A DNA stretch of 64,000 nucleotides from Rhodanobacteraceae bacterium (GCA_024234055.1 JACKOW010000016.1:1-64000); one strand, 5' to 3'. Counted from the stretch's first letter, positions 39,594-49,575 are shown. Program-made: numbers and translations. Notes: a model not told the origin generated them from the sequence alone.

Positions 39594-42035
39594 CTATTGT
39601 CCAGCCAACACCGTCGTGGGAGATATGCGCGCAGCCCGCAGCGCAGGGAGCAGGCAGGCGCCGAGGGTGACCATTCCCAAGATCAGGGCGGTCAGCAGCA
39701 GGTTGCTCGAACCCATGCCAGAGACGCCGTACAGCAGGTTCTGCATGGCGCTTGCCGCCAGCCAGGCGCCGACCAGGCCGAATGCACTGCCGGCTGCCAG
39801 CAGGCGCAGGCCCTGAGCCAGAAACTGGCGGCGGATCTGTCGCGAGCGAGCGCCGAGTGCCAGGCGGACGGCGATTTCGCGTTGCTGCTGGGCGACGGCA
39901 TAGCTGAGCACGCCGAAGGTGCCCAGTCCCGCCAACAACAGGGCCGCAGCCGAGAACAGGCTGGCGAGCAGGGCAGGCGATTTGCGCACCGCCAGTGTGT
40001 CGGCGATGCGCGCGTCCATGGTTTGCACGCGATCGAGCACCAGCCGAGGTTCGATCTGAAGCAAGGTTTCGCGCAAACCTGGCACCAGCGCCTGCGGATC
40101 CTGCGCCGTGCGCGCGACCAGATACAGGTCGGAATGTGCCAGATAGCGATAGGGGAAGTAGACCGTGCCGTTGCCGCTGCCATCGGTCAATTCGGTTTGT
40201 CTGACCGGGGCCACCACGCCGACCACAGTGAAGGCTTCCTCATCGGCCCGAGCGTCCGGTCCTTCGAACAGGCGTTGGCCGACAGCCCGGCCGTCCGGCC
40301 AGTAGGTTTGGGCGAAATCAGCATCGACCACCACCACCCGTCGACTGCTGTCGGTGTCGTCGGCATCCAGAACACGACCCTCCAGCAGTTCGATACCCAT
40401 GGCCTGGAAATAGTCTCCATAGACGCCATAGCGATAGTGCAGTCGTGGTGAGATGCCGGCTGGCGGCTGGTAGCCGGGTATGGTCATCGCATTGGTGTCG
40501 TTGTAGCTGTGCTTGCCGTTGACGGGCAGATTGGTGCTCAAGGCCACACGGCGCACGCCCGGAAGATGCGCCAACTCCTGCAAGGTGCGTTGGGCATTAC
40601 GCGTGCGTTGAGTGACCTCGCCATTGCCAGACTGCGGCAGCGTGAGCCTTGCCGTCAGCAGATGATCGGCCTGGAAACCGGGAGATGTATTCATCGCACG
40701 TTGCAGGCTCAATCCCAGCAATCCGGCGCTCGACAGCAGCACGAAGGCCAGGGCGATCTGCGTGACAATGAAGGCCTGGCGCCAGCGCTGGGTCACACGG
40801 TCTGCGCTGCCGCCGCGGCTTTCGGATTTGAGCATGCCTGCCAGCCTGGGACGCAGGTTGAACCAGACCACCGGCACCGAGATCAGCACGCAGATCATAA
40901 CTGCCGCCATCAGGGCTGCGGCCACCACGCGCGCGTTGATCGCGATATCGGCCACCAGCGGCAGTTGTGTTGCGCCCATCCAGGCGAGCAGACCAAGCCC
41001 GCCAGCGCCCAGCAGCAGACCGATCAGGGCAGCGCCGGCGCACAGCAGCAGCGACTCGCTCAGGATCTGCCGGAGCAGATGACTGCCCGCCGCGCCCAGG
41101 GCGCGGCGCACCCCGATGTCGCGATACCGCGTGGTGGCGCGAATCATCACCAGATTCAGCAGGTTCACGCTGCCGATCAGCAGTAAACCCAAGGCGCCGA
41201 TTTGCAGCAGCAGCAACGTGGGGCGAATCGATGCCACATGGTCTGCGTGCAGACCGGCCACGGTGGCATGGTAGCCAGCCGCCGTGACTTCCGCGATCCA
41301 TGGGTAATCCCGTGATTGCAGCGCATCGTCAAACCTGATCTGTGCCTCGGCCTGTTCCGCGCTGACCCCAGACTTGAGCAAGGCAATCATCTGCGCCTCG
41401 TCGCTGTACAGCGCATTCAGTCCGCGCTGCTCGGCGGTGGAAACCAGAGGCAGGAAGATCTCGGCCGCGCTGGAGAGATAGCGAAATCCGGGTGGGAGCA
41501 CGCCGATCACGAGGTGGCGCCGCCCGCCGATGTCGATGCTCTGACCCAGCACGTCGGGCATGGCCGCGAACTTCTGGTGCCAGTAATGATCCGAAATCAC
41601 CACCGTGGGCTGCACGCCCTGGTCCATGTCCTGATCGACAAAGCTGCGACCCAGCACAGGCGAACGACCGAGCGTGGCGAAGAATTCCGGGGTCACGCGC
41701 ATGACCTCGCGGCGCTCGCTGCCGGCGGGGCTGTCAACGACTTCGCTGCCCGCCTTGATGGCGGCGACGGACTCAAAGGCAGCAATGCTCTCGCGACGGT
41801 TGAAATAATTGCGGATCGACGGATTGGCACGCTCCAGCCCGGCGTTCGGATAGCCGTGGTAGATGGCCACCAGACGATCGCTGTTGGCGTAGGGCAGCGG
41901 TTGCAGCAACACGGCATCGATCACGGCGAACACGGTCAGATTGGCGCCCAGGCACAAGCCGAGCGTCAGCAATGCGGTCAGTGCGAATCCTGGCTGCTGC
42001 AACAAGCGGCGCAAGGCATATTTGAACTCGGTCAT
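39594..42035 (-). CDS. FtsX/MacB-type ABC permease (orphan)
   Basis: 813 residues starting at the ATG 42035 (MTEFKYALRRLLQQPGFALT). Architecture of the duplicated MacB/FtsX permeases: N-terminal helix (about 18-40), periplasmic MacB-like domain (about 42-240; PSIRNYFNRRESIAAFESVA, RVTPEFFATLGRSPVLGRSF), three helices (about 270-400), a second cytoplasm-adjacent helix and periplasmic domain (about 430-680), and three C-terminal helices (ALLASLFSAAALLLAGLGTF onward). Such proteins partner with an ATPase in lipoprotein or peptide export, but none is encoded nearby, as is common for the orphan duplicated permeases. Ends are clear of neighbours. Confidence 0.88.
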   Translation of the reverse strand: MTEFKYALRRLLQQPGFALTALLTLGLCLGANLTVFAVIDAVLLQPLPYANSDRLVAIYHGYPNAGLERANPSIRNYFNRRESIAAFESVAAIKAGSEVVDSPAGSERREVMRVTPEFFATLGRSPVLGRSFVDQDMDQGVQPTVVISDHYWHQKFAAMPDVLGQSIDIGGRRHLVIGVLPPGFRYLSSAAEIFLPLVSTAEQRGLNALYSDEAQMIALLKSGVSAEQAEAQIRFDDALQSRDYPWIAEVTAAGYHATVAGLHADHVASIRPTLLLLQIGALGLLLIGSVNLLNLVMIRATTRYRDIGVRRALGAAGSHLLRQILSESLLLCAGAALIGLLLGAGGLGLLAWMGATQLPLVADIAINARVVAAALMAAVMICVLISVPVVWFNLRPRLAGMLKSESRGGSADRVTQRWRQAFIVTQIALAFVLLSSAGLLGLSLQRAMNTSPGFQADHLLTARLTLPQSGNGEVTQRTRNAQRTLQELAHLPGVRRVALSTNLPVNGKHSYNDTNAMTIPGYQPPAGISPRLHYRYGVYGDYFQAMGIELLEGRVLDADDTDSSRRVVVVDADFAQTYWPDGRAVGQRLFEGPDARADEEAFTVVGVVAPVRQTELTDGSGNGTVYFPYRYLAHSDLYLVARTAQDPQALVPGLRETLLQIEPRLVLDRVQTMDARIADTLAVRKSPALLASLFSAAALLLAGLGTFGVLSYAVAQQQREIAVRLALGARSRQIRRQFLAQGLRLLAAGSAFGLVGAWLAASAMQNLLYGVSGMGSSNLLLTALILGMVTLGACLLPALRAARISPTTVLAGQ

Positions 42036-42253
42036 CGGATCTGGCGTCGGCAGGGCACTGAGCACCCTCAAGCAATTCCCGAGCCATGCCTATCAGTCTC
42101 TCAATGGCCACGATGCCGGGCCTGTAACCCTTGCTGAATCCCGATCGGGCGTTGGGCCGATGGTCGGTTTTGAGGCAAGGGTGTTCGATAAGCGAGCACT
42201 GCCGTGGCGACGAGGCGCGGATCGGCAGTGCCGCCAGGACGATCCCGCTCGAA

Positions 42254-42670
42254 TCAGTGCTGATCCGGCCGAACGCGCAGATCCGATCTGTCCTGGTCCG
42301 GCGCATGAATCCAGCGATTCACCGCGCGACCCATGCGGGCAATCATGCTCATGTTGAAGAAATGCATAACGCCGAGCACCAGCAGCGTGACACCGATGCG
42401 AGAGCCGATTTCCGGCACCAGGTTGACCGCGTTGATCTTCCAGTCGCTGAGCCGGGAACAGACCAGGCCCAGATTGACCAGATAGAAGCCGATGACCAGC
42501 AGGCGATTGGTGGATTGTGCCAGGTCCCGATCCTGGGAAAAGCAGCGCACCAGGAAGGTCTCGCCGCTGCTGGACAGTACTCTGGCCACCCAGACCGTCA
42601 ATGCCACGGACACCAGCAGGTACAGCGCATAGGACAGATACATCAGTCCGACATCATTCGCGTCATTCAT
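42254..42670 (-). CDS. Hypothetical three-helix membrane protein
   Basis: 138 residues with hydrophobic helices at about 9-31 (MYLSYALYLLVSVALTVWVA), 55-75 (RLLVIGFYLVNLGLVCSRL) and 88-108 (RIGVTLLVLGVMHFFNMSMI). It has a polar, Asp/Arg-rich tail. The layout resembles small integral membrane proteins of unknown function; no family is recognised. The AT-rich stretch upstream (42760-42830) with a 16-base palindrome is most likely its control region. Confidence 0.75.
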   Translation of the reverse strand: MNDANDVGLMYLSYALYLLVSVALTVWVARVLSSSGETFLVRCFSQDRDLAQSTNRLLVIGFYLVNLGLVCSRLSDWKINAVNLVPEIGSRIGVTLLVLGVMHFFNMSMIARMGRAVNRWIHAPDQDRSDLRVRPDQH

Positions 42671-42804
42671 TTCAGCTCACGCCTTGGTTGGGAGGGCTGA
42701 GCCTGCGCCCGTCGCTGACGTGTACGCTTCCGGATTGATCGTTCTGGAACAGATTTTCTCGCGGGAGAAATAAAAGTCAACAAAATCAATATGATGCAAA
42801 GTTG

Positions 42805-42820
42805 CAACATGATCATGTTG
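42805..42820. promoter_or_regulatory. Perfect palindrome CAACATGATCATGTTG, possible operator
   Basis: A 16-base perfect palindrome in the AT-rich segment upstream of the 42254-42670 gene, just ahead of the putative TTGACT -35 box on that strand. Size and symmetry fit a dimeric regulator site. The regulator is unknown; the AraC-type gene next door is one candidate, although AraC sites are usually direct repeats. Confidence 0.5.
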
Positions 42821-42887
42821 AAGCTCGAAGCGCCAATGCTGTGGTCTTCGCGAGGCACGCTGCCTGGCCTGTGCCGGCGAGCGGCGA

Positions 42888-42956
42888 CGTAGCGCGGCTC
42901 CGGCGCGCGCCAGGTCAGGTCGCTGCGAACAGCCGGTTCGCGCCGGCGGCCGCGGC
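42888..42956. repeat. GC-rich inverted repeat shared with 5257-5323
   Basis: CGTAGCGCGGCTCCGGCGCG (42888 on) and TCGCGCCGGCGGCCGCG (42939 on) also occur, in the same order and about 30 bases apart, at 5257-5278 and 5307-5323. The two halves are partial complements, so the unit can fold. Both copies are intergenic. Confidence 0.65.
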
Positions 42957-43100
42957 TCGGCGAGCCGGGCTTGTGGCGCGAATTCCAGCGCTTGCCGTTG
43001 ATCGGTTGGCGAGGCCACGCTGGGTTGTCTCGTCGATGGTGGAATCCGCCTGCGGGGTTTGACCGTGAAGATCGATGTCGCGTCCTGGGCGGTTTTCACT

Positions 43101-44111
43101 CTACAGCTGCTGGCGCCGATACTGCCCCGGAACCATGCCCAGTTCTTCCTTGAAGGCCAGATAGAAGGCCGATTGCGAGCTGAATCCGACCGAGAGCCCG
43201 ACCGACAGCACCGAGGCGCGCGGCTCTTCCAGCAGCATCCGTTGCGCCGCCTGCACCCGGTATCGGCGCACCAGACGTGAAAACCCGAGGTCCATGCGGG
43301 TGTTCACCAGTTCCGACAGCTGGTGGGTGCTGAGCCCCATCAGTTCGGCGACGGTGCCCAGGTTCAGGGCTTCGTTCTGATAGACACGCTCGACCTCGAA
43401 CAACTGCCGCAAGCGCGCCAGCGCCGCCTCCTGATCGACCTTGCCCAGCGTCGACTGGGCATAGCTGCGGCTGACCGCTTCGGTGGTCTTCTGCACCAGA
43501 TCCGGCACGGCCAGCAACAGCCAGCAGACCAGGAAGAAGCCGATGGCGATGCAGCTGGCATAGGTCCAGGCATAGCTGGCCCAGTCGACGACCTGTGGCG
43601 TCAGCAGGCCCATCATCGCCGCCAGCAGCCCCATCGCGGCGAACACCGCGACGACCGGCAGTTCCAGCCGAAACCAGCGCCGTTGCGCCCGCAATCGATA
43701 CAGCAGCAGGGCCAGATGCAGGGCGAAGCCGGCCCCCATCGCCAGCGCCGCCGGAATCCCCCAGCGCAGCGGGATCGTCGCCGAGGCCAGAATCACGGCG
43801 ACCGGAATCCCCCATTCGAGACGGTGCCAGCGATCCGCTGGCCGCACCACGCCGAGCAGCAGCCAGTAGAAACCCAGCGACTGCAGGAACAGCACCACGA
43901 TGTAGGAGCGTGAAGGCTCGGCATCGGCATTGGCCTGCACCCATTGGGCATTGCCGAGCTGGGTCAGGGACAGACCGACGAGCATCAGGTAGCCCGCCAG
44001 CCGCGATTGCAGCGGCAGCTCCAGCTTTCGATAGACCGTGGCCAGAGCCAGCGCCAGCAACAGCGCCATCCCGACGGAAGAGCCGACCAGCAAGGACATC
44101 ATCAAAGGCAT
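43101..44111 (-). CDS. AraC-family regulator with membrane N-terminus
   Basis: 336 residues. About seven hydrophobic helices fill residues 5-215 (MMSLLVGSSVGMALLLALAL, IVVLFLQSLGFYWLLLGVV, VVAVFAAMGLLAAMMGLLT, WTYASCIAIGFFLVCWLLLA). The C-terminal 100 residues are an AraC DNA-binding domain with two HTH motifs (NLGTVAELMGLSTHQLSELV; SVLSVGLSVGFSSQSAFYLA; ends KEELGMVPGQYRRQQL). This is the layout of membrane-bound one-component regulators. I begin at ATG 44111 because the first helix starts there; the frame is open much further upstream but translates to low-complexity sequence. Target genes unknown. Confidence 0.85.
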   Translation of the reverse strand: MPLMMSLLVGSSVGMALLLALALATVYRKLELPLQSRLAGYLMLVGLSLTQLGNAQWVQANADAEPSRSYIVVLFLQSLGFYWLLLGVVRPADRWHRLEWGIPVAVILASATIPLRWGIPAALAMGAGFALHLALLLYRLRAQRRWFRLELPVVAVFAAMGLLAAMMGLLTPQVVDWASYAWTYASCIAIGFFLVCWLLLAVPDLVQKTTEAVSRSYAQSTLGKVDQEAALARLRQLFEVERVYQNEALNLGTVAELMGLSTHQLSELVNTRMDLGFSRLVRRYRVQAAQRMLLEEPRASVLSVGLSVGFSSQSAFYLAFKEELGMVPGQYRRQQL

Positions 44112-44283
44112 GGCGGTGACTATCGCAGAAAGCGCTGGCTGGGCGTCAGGCAGGTCGATCTCAGCGAGGAATTCCCCGGCGTGCTTCAGCAACTTGCCCC
44201 CGGGGAATCCGGGCTCTTCTCCGCGTCCTCCGCGGCTCCGCGTGAGCCCGCGGCGAGAAGCGCCGCTGATTCCAATCCTCCCC

Positions 44284-45207
44284 TCAGGACGGATACGGCC
44301 CACGATATCGGGTGTCGCGAATCTCCCGAGTCCAGGCCACCTTGCCACTTGCAAGGTCCACGGCCACCAAGGTCGGCATTGAGATGCTGGACTTGCCGTC
44401 AGTGACCGAGATCCTGGGCGTGGTGACGTACAGCAGTCGTCCGTCGACCACATCGAAGGGCCGGTAGGAATACTCGCTGATGGTCTCGCCAATGCGTGCG
44501 CCCTGGGCATCACTGAGTTGCCAGCGATAGCGGCCGTCGTCGAGGCGCTCGCTCTGCAGGCGGTAGCCATCGCTGACTGAGCGGAAGGTTCGTGGCCCAG
44601 TGGCCGTGGGTTTGCCGATTTCCACGGCGGTATCCGCACTGGATTTCACGCTGGTTTCGTCGATCGGCGCCAGCTTGCCCTGATTCCAGTCGATGCTCAG
44701 GGCGCCGCGATGTTCCGTCGATGACACGTTCTTCTCGCCGCCCTTGGCGCCATCGATCTGCATCAATGCGCCCTGCGTCTGCTGGCGCCTGTGCAGCCAG
44801 CGCAGACCGTCGGCCTCGACCGTGAACTTGAACTGTTCGCCCATCCGCTCTTCCACCAGACCGCGTGCTGGTACAGGCAAGTCGACCGAAGCGCGTGATA
44901 CCAGACTGCCATCGCCAGCCTTGAGCACGGCATAGCCGAGCTTGCCGCGTTCGGCCCCATCACGCATCACCAGCACGCGCTCGCCTTCCACGGCGATGGG
45001 CATGGCGCCATCGCGGCTGGTCCAGTCGGTCTGACCAGAGCTGATCGCCACCTGTTCCACGGCACTGTCAGGACTCATCAGCAGCACCCGTTGGGTGTTG
45101 CGATCGATCAGAACGCCGCTCTGCAAGGTGTTGGCGGCCTGGACCGGTGATCCCAGCATCGCAAGTGCAGCCAGCGCCGTGGCGATCAGCGAAGGATTAA
45201 GGTGCAT
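44284..45207 (-). CDS. Secreted hypothetical protein, propeller-like
   Basis: 307 residues with a signal peptide (SLIATALAALAMLGSPVQA). The mature part has repeated 'value then setting' beta strands (GVLIDRNTQRVLLMSPDSAV, GRLLYVTTPRISVTDG, PTLVAVDLASGKVAWTREIR), and the last resembles PQQ/BamB-type propeller blades, but the protein is too short for a full propeller. No family recognised with confidence. It diverges from the giant BNR protein with 98 bases between starts, so the two may share control. Confidence 0.65.
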   Translation of the reverse strand: MHLNPSLIATALAALAMLGSPVQAANTLQSGVLIDRNTQRVLLMSPDSAVEQVAISSGQTDWTSRDGAMPIAVEGERVLVMRDGAERGKLGYAVLKAGDGSLVSRASVDLPVPARGLVEERMGEQFKFTVEADGLRWLHRRQQTQGALMQIDGAKGGEKNVSSTEHRGALSIDWNQGKLAPIDETSVKSSADTAVEIGKPTATGPRTFRSVSDGYRLQSERLDDGRYRWQLSDAQGARIGETISEYSYRPFDVVDGRLLYVTTPRISVTDGKSSISMPTLVAVDLASGKVAWTREIRDTRYRGPYPS

Positions 45208-45305
45208 TCAGAACTCCAGGAGCCATAGACATTAGACATTCGGTAACAGTTAGCATAGAAGGCTTCGATCCACAAAGCCAAGGGCAACACGTGAAGGGAA
45301 TCACC

Positions 45306-48300
45306 ATGACCCGATTGATCCACTCGCTGATGGCGGTATTGCTGATGGCATTGTCCGGCGCCACTTGGGCGCAACAGGCCAATGACCCCTTTGCGGCGGC
45401 GATCACGCTCAGCGGCAACGCCACCCAGAGCACGGGCAGCAATGTCGGTGCCACCTCGGAGCCGGGTGAGCCGGTGCATGCAGGGGTGGGCGGCGGCGCC
45501 TCGGTGTGGTGGCAATGGACCGCCAGCGCCAGTCTCGTGACCACCATCGATACCTTCGGCAGCAATTTCGATACCGTGCTGGCCGTCTACACCGGCAACA
45601 CCGTCAATGCACTCACGACGATTGGCAGCAATGACGATGCCGGGAGTGGCCTGCAGAGTCAGGTGCGCTTCACCGCGGTGGCCGGCACCACTTACCGCAT
45701 CGCCGTCGACGGCTTCGCCGCTGCCCGCGGCAACATTGTCCTGAACCTGCTGTCCGCCGATCCGGCACCGGTGCTGTCGTCCAATCCGGCCGGGGGCGCG
45801 ACCGTGTCCCTGCCCGGCGGCGCGCTCGGCAGCACCAGCGTGCGCGTGGTCGATCTGATTGCCAGCGCTGGTTCCGGTGCCTCCTCGGTGGCACTGGCCT
45901 GCGTCAGTTCTGGCGACGTGCTGATCGGGCCCGCCGGCGCCACGCCGGGCGGCAACAGTTTCACCCAGACCGTCAATGCCGGCGCGCAGCCGCAGGATCT
46001 GGCGTTGGCGGCGGTGCTGACCGAGACCCTGCAGACGCTGCCCAACGCGGTGGTCTGCACGGCCACGCCCTCGGCAGGTCCCAGCTACACGCTGAGCTAC
46101 ACGGTACGCCGGCCGGCCGCGTTGGCAGCGAATTCGCCGCCGGTGATCAGCAGTATTCCGCCCTCCGGATCCACGCTGCATTTGCAGGCTGCCGCGCTCG
46201 GCGGTCTGGCGACCGGCAGCCTCGATTTGCGGCTGGAACCCGGGCTCGGGAGCGGCAGCGCGGCGGTGGCCTGCAGCGGCGATGCCGGTCTGCAGATTGC
46301 GGCCGCAGGCCAGCCACCTGCGCCTGGCCAATTCGCCCAGACGGTGCCGGCCAACGGGCCGGTGATCGATGTGAGTCTGGGGGCCCCGACCGTACAGACT
46401 CCCTACACACTGTCGCTGCTCTGCAGCGTGACCCCGAGCGTGGGCAATTCCTACGCGCTGATCTACACCGTCAGTGTTCCTGCTGGTCTGGTGCCGGGAT
46501 CGCAGACCTGGGTGCCGATCGGCCCCGGGCCGGTCGCCGATGGTCAGAGCGAAGGCATCGTCGGGCCGCCGGCCAATGCGGTGTCGGGCGCCGTGCAGGT
46601 GGTGCTGCCGCATCCGGTCAATGCCGAGATTCTCTATGCGGGATCGGTCAACGGTGGCGTCTGGCGTACCGACAACGCCCAGGCGCCATCACCGAACTGG
46701 AGGCCGCTCACCGATCAGCAGGATTCGCTCAGCATCGGTGCGCTGGTGTTTGATGCCGGTGATCCGAACATCCTCGTGGCCGGCATCGGTCGATTCAGCA
46801 GTTTCGGTCGCGTGGGAGGCGCCACCACCGGACTACTGCGCAGCAGTGACGGCGGCAGCAGCTGGAGTCCGCTGGCGTCGAGCATGCGCGGACGCAACAT
46901 CAGCGGACTGGCGGTCAACGGCAGCGTCATCGTGGCCGCCAGCAATGGCTCAGCCAACGGATTGTGCACGGATCGCGGACTGTTCCGCAGTACCGATGGC
47001 GGTGCCAGCTTTGTACAGATCGGTGCGGCGCAGGGATTTGCGCCCGGTCTGGTCACGGCCTTGACCAGCGATCAGAGCGCCCCGCAAACGCTGTACGCAC
47101 ACCTGGACGGTGCCAACGACTGTCAGGCGCAGGCCAGCGCCAACGGCATCTATCGGAGCAGCGACGGCGGCGCCAGCTGGCAGAAGGTCAGCAGCCCCGA
47201 GATGAACACCCTGATGGCCAGCAGTGGCAAGGTCGTCCGTGTTCAGGCCATCGGTGGCCGCGTGGCGGTGGGAATTTCCGACGGCCAGCTTCGCGGTGTG
47301 TTTTACAGCACCGACGCCGGTGCCAGCTGGACCTTGATCGGTTTCCCGCAAACCTTTGAAGACGGCGATGCCATCGGCATCCATCCCGGCGGTCAGGGGC
47401 GATTGCACTTCTCGCTGGCGCTGGATCGCAGCAACCCGAATCTGATCTACATCGGCGGTGATCGCCAGCCGGGCGATTTCCCCAACAGCCTGGGCGCCAA
47501 TGACTTCAGCGGTCGCTTGTTCCGGGGGGATGGCACGGCGCCGGGCGGCAACTGGATGTCGATCACCCACAGCGGCACCGCCAACAACAGCGCGCCGCAC
47601 GCCGATTCTCGCAGTCTGGCGATGGATGCAGCCGGACGGTTGATCGAAGGCGACGACGGCGGTGTCTACGCGCGCCTGCAGCCGGGCAGCGCCGCCGGCA
47701 GCTGGATCTCGCTCAACGGCGATCTGCAGGTGACTGAGCAACACAACGTGGCCTTCGATCGAATCGCAGGTGTTGCCCTGTCCGGCAACCAGGACAATGG
47801 CAGCATGCGCCAGCTGGGCAGCACTCTGCGCGACTGGGTGGTCATCTCCGGCGGCGATGGCGGCGATGTCGCCGTCGATGCCCTGCAAGCGGCCGAATCG
47901 GGCGCTGCCATCAGCTATGCCAGTTCGCAATTCCTGGGCGGATTCAGCCGCCGCGAGTATTCCGCCGCCAATGCCGCGCTGACCCTGAGCTTCCCGGAGC
48001 TCATCGGCACCGACGGCAGCACCGGCCCCGAAGGCCAGTTCGTGACTCCGATCGCGAGCAACCGGATCGTGGGCAATCGTCTGGTCATCGGCGGCTCCGA
48101 CGGACTGTATGAGTCTTTCGATTCCGGCGACACCGTCGCCCGCATTGCCGACGGCCTGCGTGCACGCTCCCCACTGGGTGCCAATTCCATCGCCTACGGC
48201 GCCGAGGGCAATGCCGATGTGCTCTATGTCGCCGGCTGTAACGGCAGCTGCACCGAAGGCAATGACGATGGCTTGTTTGTGCGCACCGCACTTGGCGCAG

Positions 48301-49568
48301 CGCTGGTGCTGTCGCGGGCCAATGTCGGCCAGCAGGAAGCGCTGGCGGTGACCGTGGACCGCGGCAATCCGGCGCAGGCCTTCGCCTTGCTGTTCGATCC
48401 GATGCTGCCTGGCGTGTTGTTGCGCACCACCAACACCGGCGCCAGCTGGGAAGACATCACCGGCGACCTGCCGGCGAGCACTGTCGACCTCCACAGTCTG
48501 CGCCACATCGAAACGCCGGCCGGAGATGCATTGGTCGTCGGCACCAATACCGGTGTCTACATTGCCGCCGAGTCTCAGGGCTATCGCAGCTGGACCCGTC
48601 TGGGCGAGGGCTTGCCCAAGGCGCTGGTCTCTGACCTCGACTACGATCCGGTGCGCAACCTGCTGATCGCCGGCACCATGGGTCGCGGTTCGCACAAGCT
48701 GTCGCTGCCGAGGCTGAAGGCCAACCCGGGCTGGAGCGGCGTCTGGTACGACCCGGCCTTCGATGGCCAGGGTTTCCAGTTCGACGTGATTCCCGAGTCG
48801 GAAACCCTGGTGGTGGCCTGGTACACCCACACCCCCGATGCGCTGCCACGCACTCGCAGCAACCTGACCTGGTTCACCGGTGCCGGCGTGCTCGCCAATG
48901 GCGTCGCCAATGTCAGTGTGGTGCGCAGTCGCGGCACCTTCGACGCCCCGACCAACTTCCTCGAACAGGCCGGCAATCTGCGGGTGCGCTTCGTCGACTG
49001 CCGCCATGCCGTGCTCGAATACGATCTCAATGTCGGCGGCAACATCCTCCAGGGCAGCACCAGTCTGCAGCGCCTGAGTTCGGATGCCGTGTGCGAGTCC
49101 TACCGCACCCTGGGCGATGCGGCGATCACCACCCTGGCGCCGCCCGCCGCGGCCAACCGCTTCCAGTACGGGATGACCGGCACCTGGTACAACCCGGTCA
49201 CCGACGGCCAGGGCATGTTGCTGGAGTACTACCCGCAGGAGCAGTTGTTGCTGGCCGGCTGGTACACCTACGACTTCACCGACACCAGCCCGCAAGGCGC
49301 ACAACCGCCGCTGTGGATGACTGCACTTGGCCCGGTGAACGGCAACAGCGCCACCCTGCAGGTCACCCTGACTCGCGGCGGCGGCTTCGTGGCACCCACA
49401 CCGGTCACTTCCACCAACATCGGCACACTGACCATCAACGCCACCGATTGCACTCACGTGACGGCCAGCTACTCGCTGACCATCGACGGCCAGCTGCGCA
49501 CCGGGCAGTTTCCGATGCAGCGGTTGACCTCGTCGGCGCTTTGCCGGCAACCGTTGGCGGCGCCTTGA
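45306..49568 (+). CDS. Giant secreted BNR-propeller protein
   Basis: 1420 residues. Signal peptide (MAVLLMALSGATWA); a PPC-like beta domain (about 25-145; NDPFAAAITLSGNATQSTGS); two Ig-like repeats (about 150-270, 275-395); then a BNR/sialidase-type propeller with Asp boxes near residues 512 (SSDGGSSWSPL), 560, 617, 667 and 1040. No sialidase catalytic set is evident. The C-terminus has two related roughly 125-residue repeats (about 1140-1263 and 1288-1415; GVWYDPAFDGQGFQFDV and GTWYNPVTDGQGMLLEYYPQ), each with a closing cysteine. An AAGGGA ribosome site favours ATG 45306 over an upstream GTG. Function unknown; extracellular binding is likely. Confidence 0.85.
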   Translation: MTRLIHSLMAVLLMALSGATWAQQANDPFAAAITLSGNATQSTGSNVGATSEPGEPVHAGVGGGASVWWQWTASASLVTTIDTFGSNFDTVLAVYTGNTVNALTTIGSNDDAGSGLQSQVRFTAVAGTTYRIAVDGFAAARGNIVLNLLSADPAPVLSSNPAGGATVSLPGGALGSTSVRVVDLIASAGSGASSVALACVSSGDVLIGPAGATPGGNSFTQTVNAGAQPQDLALAAVLTETLQTLPNAVVCTATPSAGPSYTLSYTVRRPAALAANSPPVISSIPPSGSTLHLQAAALGGLATGSLDLRLEPGLGSGSAAVACSGDAGLQIAAAGQPPAPGQFAQTVPANGPVIDVSLGAPTVQTPYTLSLLCSVTPSVGNSYALIYTVSVPAGLVPGSQTWVPIGPGPVADGQSEGIVGPPANAVSGAVQVVLPHPVNAEILYAGSVNGGVWRTDNAQAPSPNWRPLTDQQDSLSIGALVFDAGDPNILVAGIGRFSSFGRVGGATTGLLRSSDGGSSWSPLASSMRGRNISGLAVNGSVIVAASNGSANGLCTDRGLFRSTDGGASFVQIGAAQGFAPGLVTALTSDQSAPQTLYAHLDGANDCQAQASANGIYRSSDGGASWQKVSSPEMNTLMASSGKVVRVQAIGGRVAVGISDGQLRGVFYSTDAGASWTLIGFPQTFEDGDAIGIHPGGQGRLHFSLALDRSNPNLIYIGGDRQPGDFPNSLGANDFSGRLFRGDGTAPGGNWMSITHSGTANNSAPHADSRSLAMDAAGRLIEGDDGGVYARLQPGSAAGSWISLNGDLQVTEQHNVAFDRIAGVALSGNQDNGSMRQLGSTLRDWVVISGGDGGDVAVDALQAAESGAAISYASSQFLGGFSRREYSAANAALTLSFPELIGTDGSTGPEGQFVTPIASNRIVGNRLVIGGSDGLYESFDSGDTVARIADGLRARSPLGANSIAYGAEGNADVLYVAGCNGSCTEGNDDGLFVRTALGAALVLSRANVGQQEALAVTVDRGNPAQAFALLFDPMLPGVLLRTTNTGASWEDITGDLPASTVDLHSLRHIETPAGDALVVGTNTGVYIAAESQGYRSWTRLGEGLPKALVSDLDYDPVRNLLIAGTMGRGSHKLSLPRLKANPGWSGVWYDPAFDGQGFQFDVIPESETLVVAWYTHTPDALPRTRSNLTWFTGAGVLANGVANVSVVRSRGTFDAPTNFLEQAGNLRVRFVDCRHAVLEYDLNVGGNILQGSTSLQRLSSDAVCESYRTLGDAAITTLAPPAAANRFQYGMTGTWYNPVTDGQGMLLEYYPQEQLLLAGWYTYDFTDTSPQGAQPPLWMTALGPVNGNSATLQVTLTRGGGFVAPTPVTSTNIGTLTINATDCTHVTASYSLTIDGQLRTGQFPMQRLTSSALCRQPLAAP

Positions 49569-49575
49569 CGGCACG

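Larger units (their letters stand above)
42671..43100. other. Long intergenic region with AT-rich control segment
   Basis: 430 bases between two minus-strand genes. The part from about 42755 to 42830 is markedly AT-rich compared with its surroundings and contains on the minus strand TTGACT, 17 bases, AAAATC as a possible promoter for the 42254 gene, plus a palindrome (42805-42820). The rest includes a GC-rich repeat (42888-42956) also seen at 5257-5323. No gene supported. Confidence 0.6.

Noticed and set aside
42677..43099. 140-residue open frame on the minus strand
   Set aside because: Crosses the AT-rich control region and a GC-rich repeat; Arg/Pro-rich translation without ribosome site or domain.
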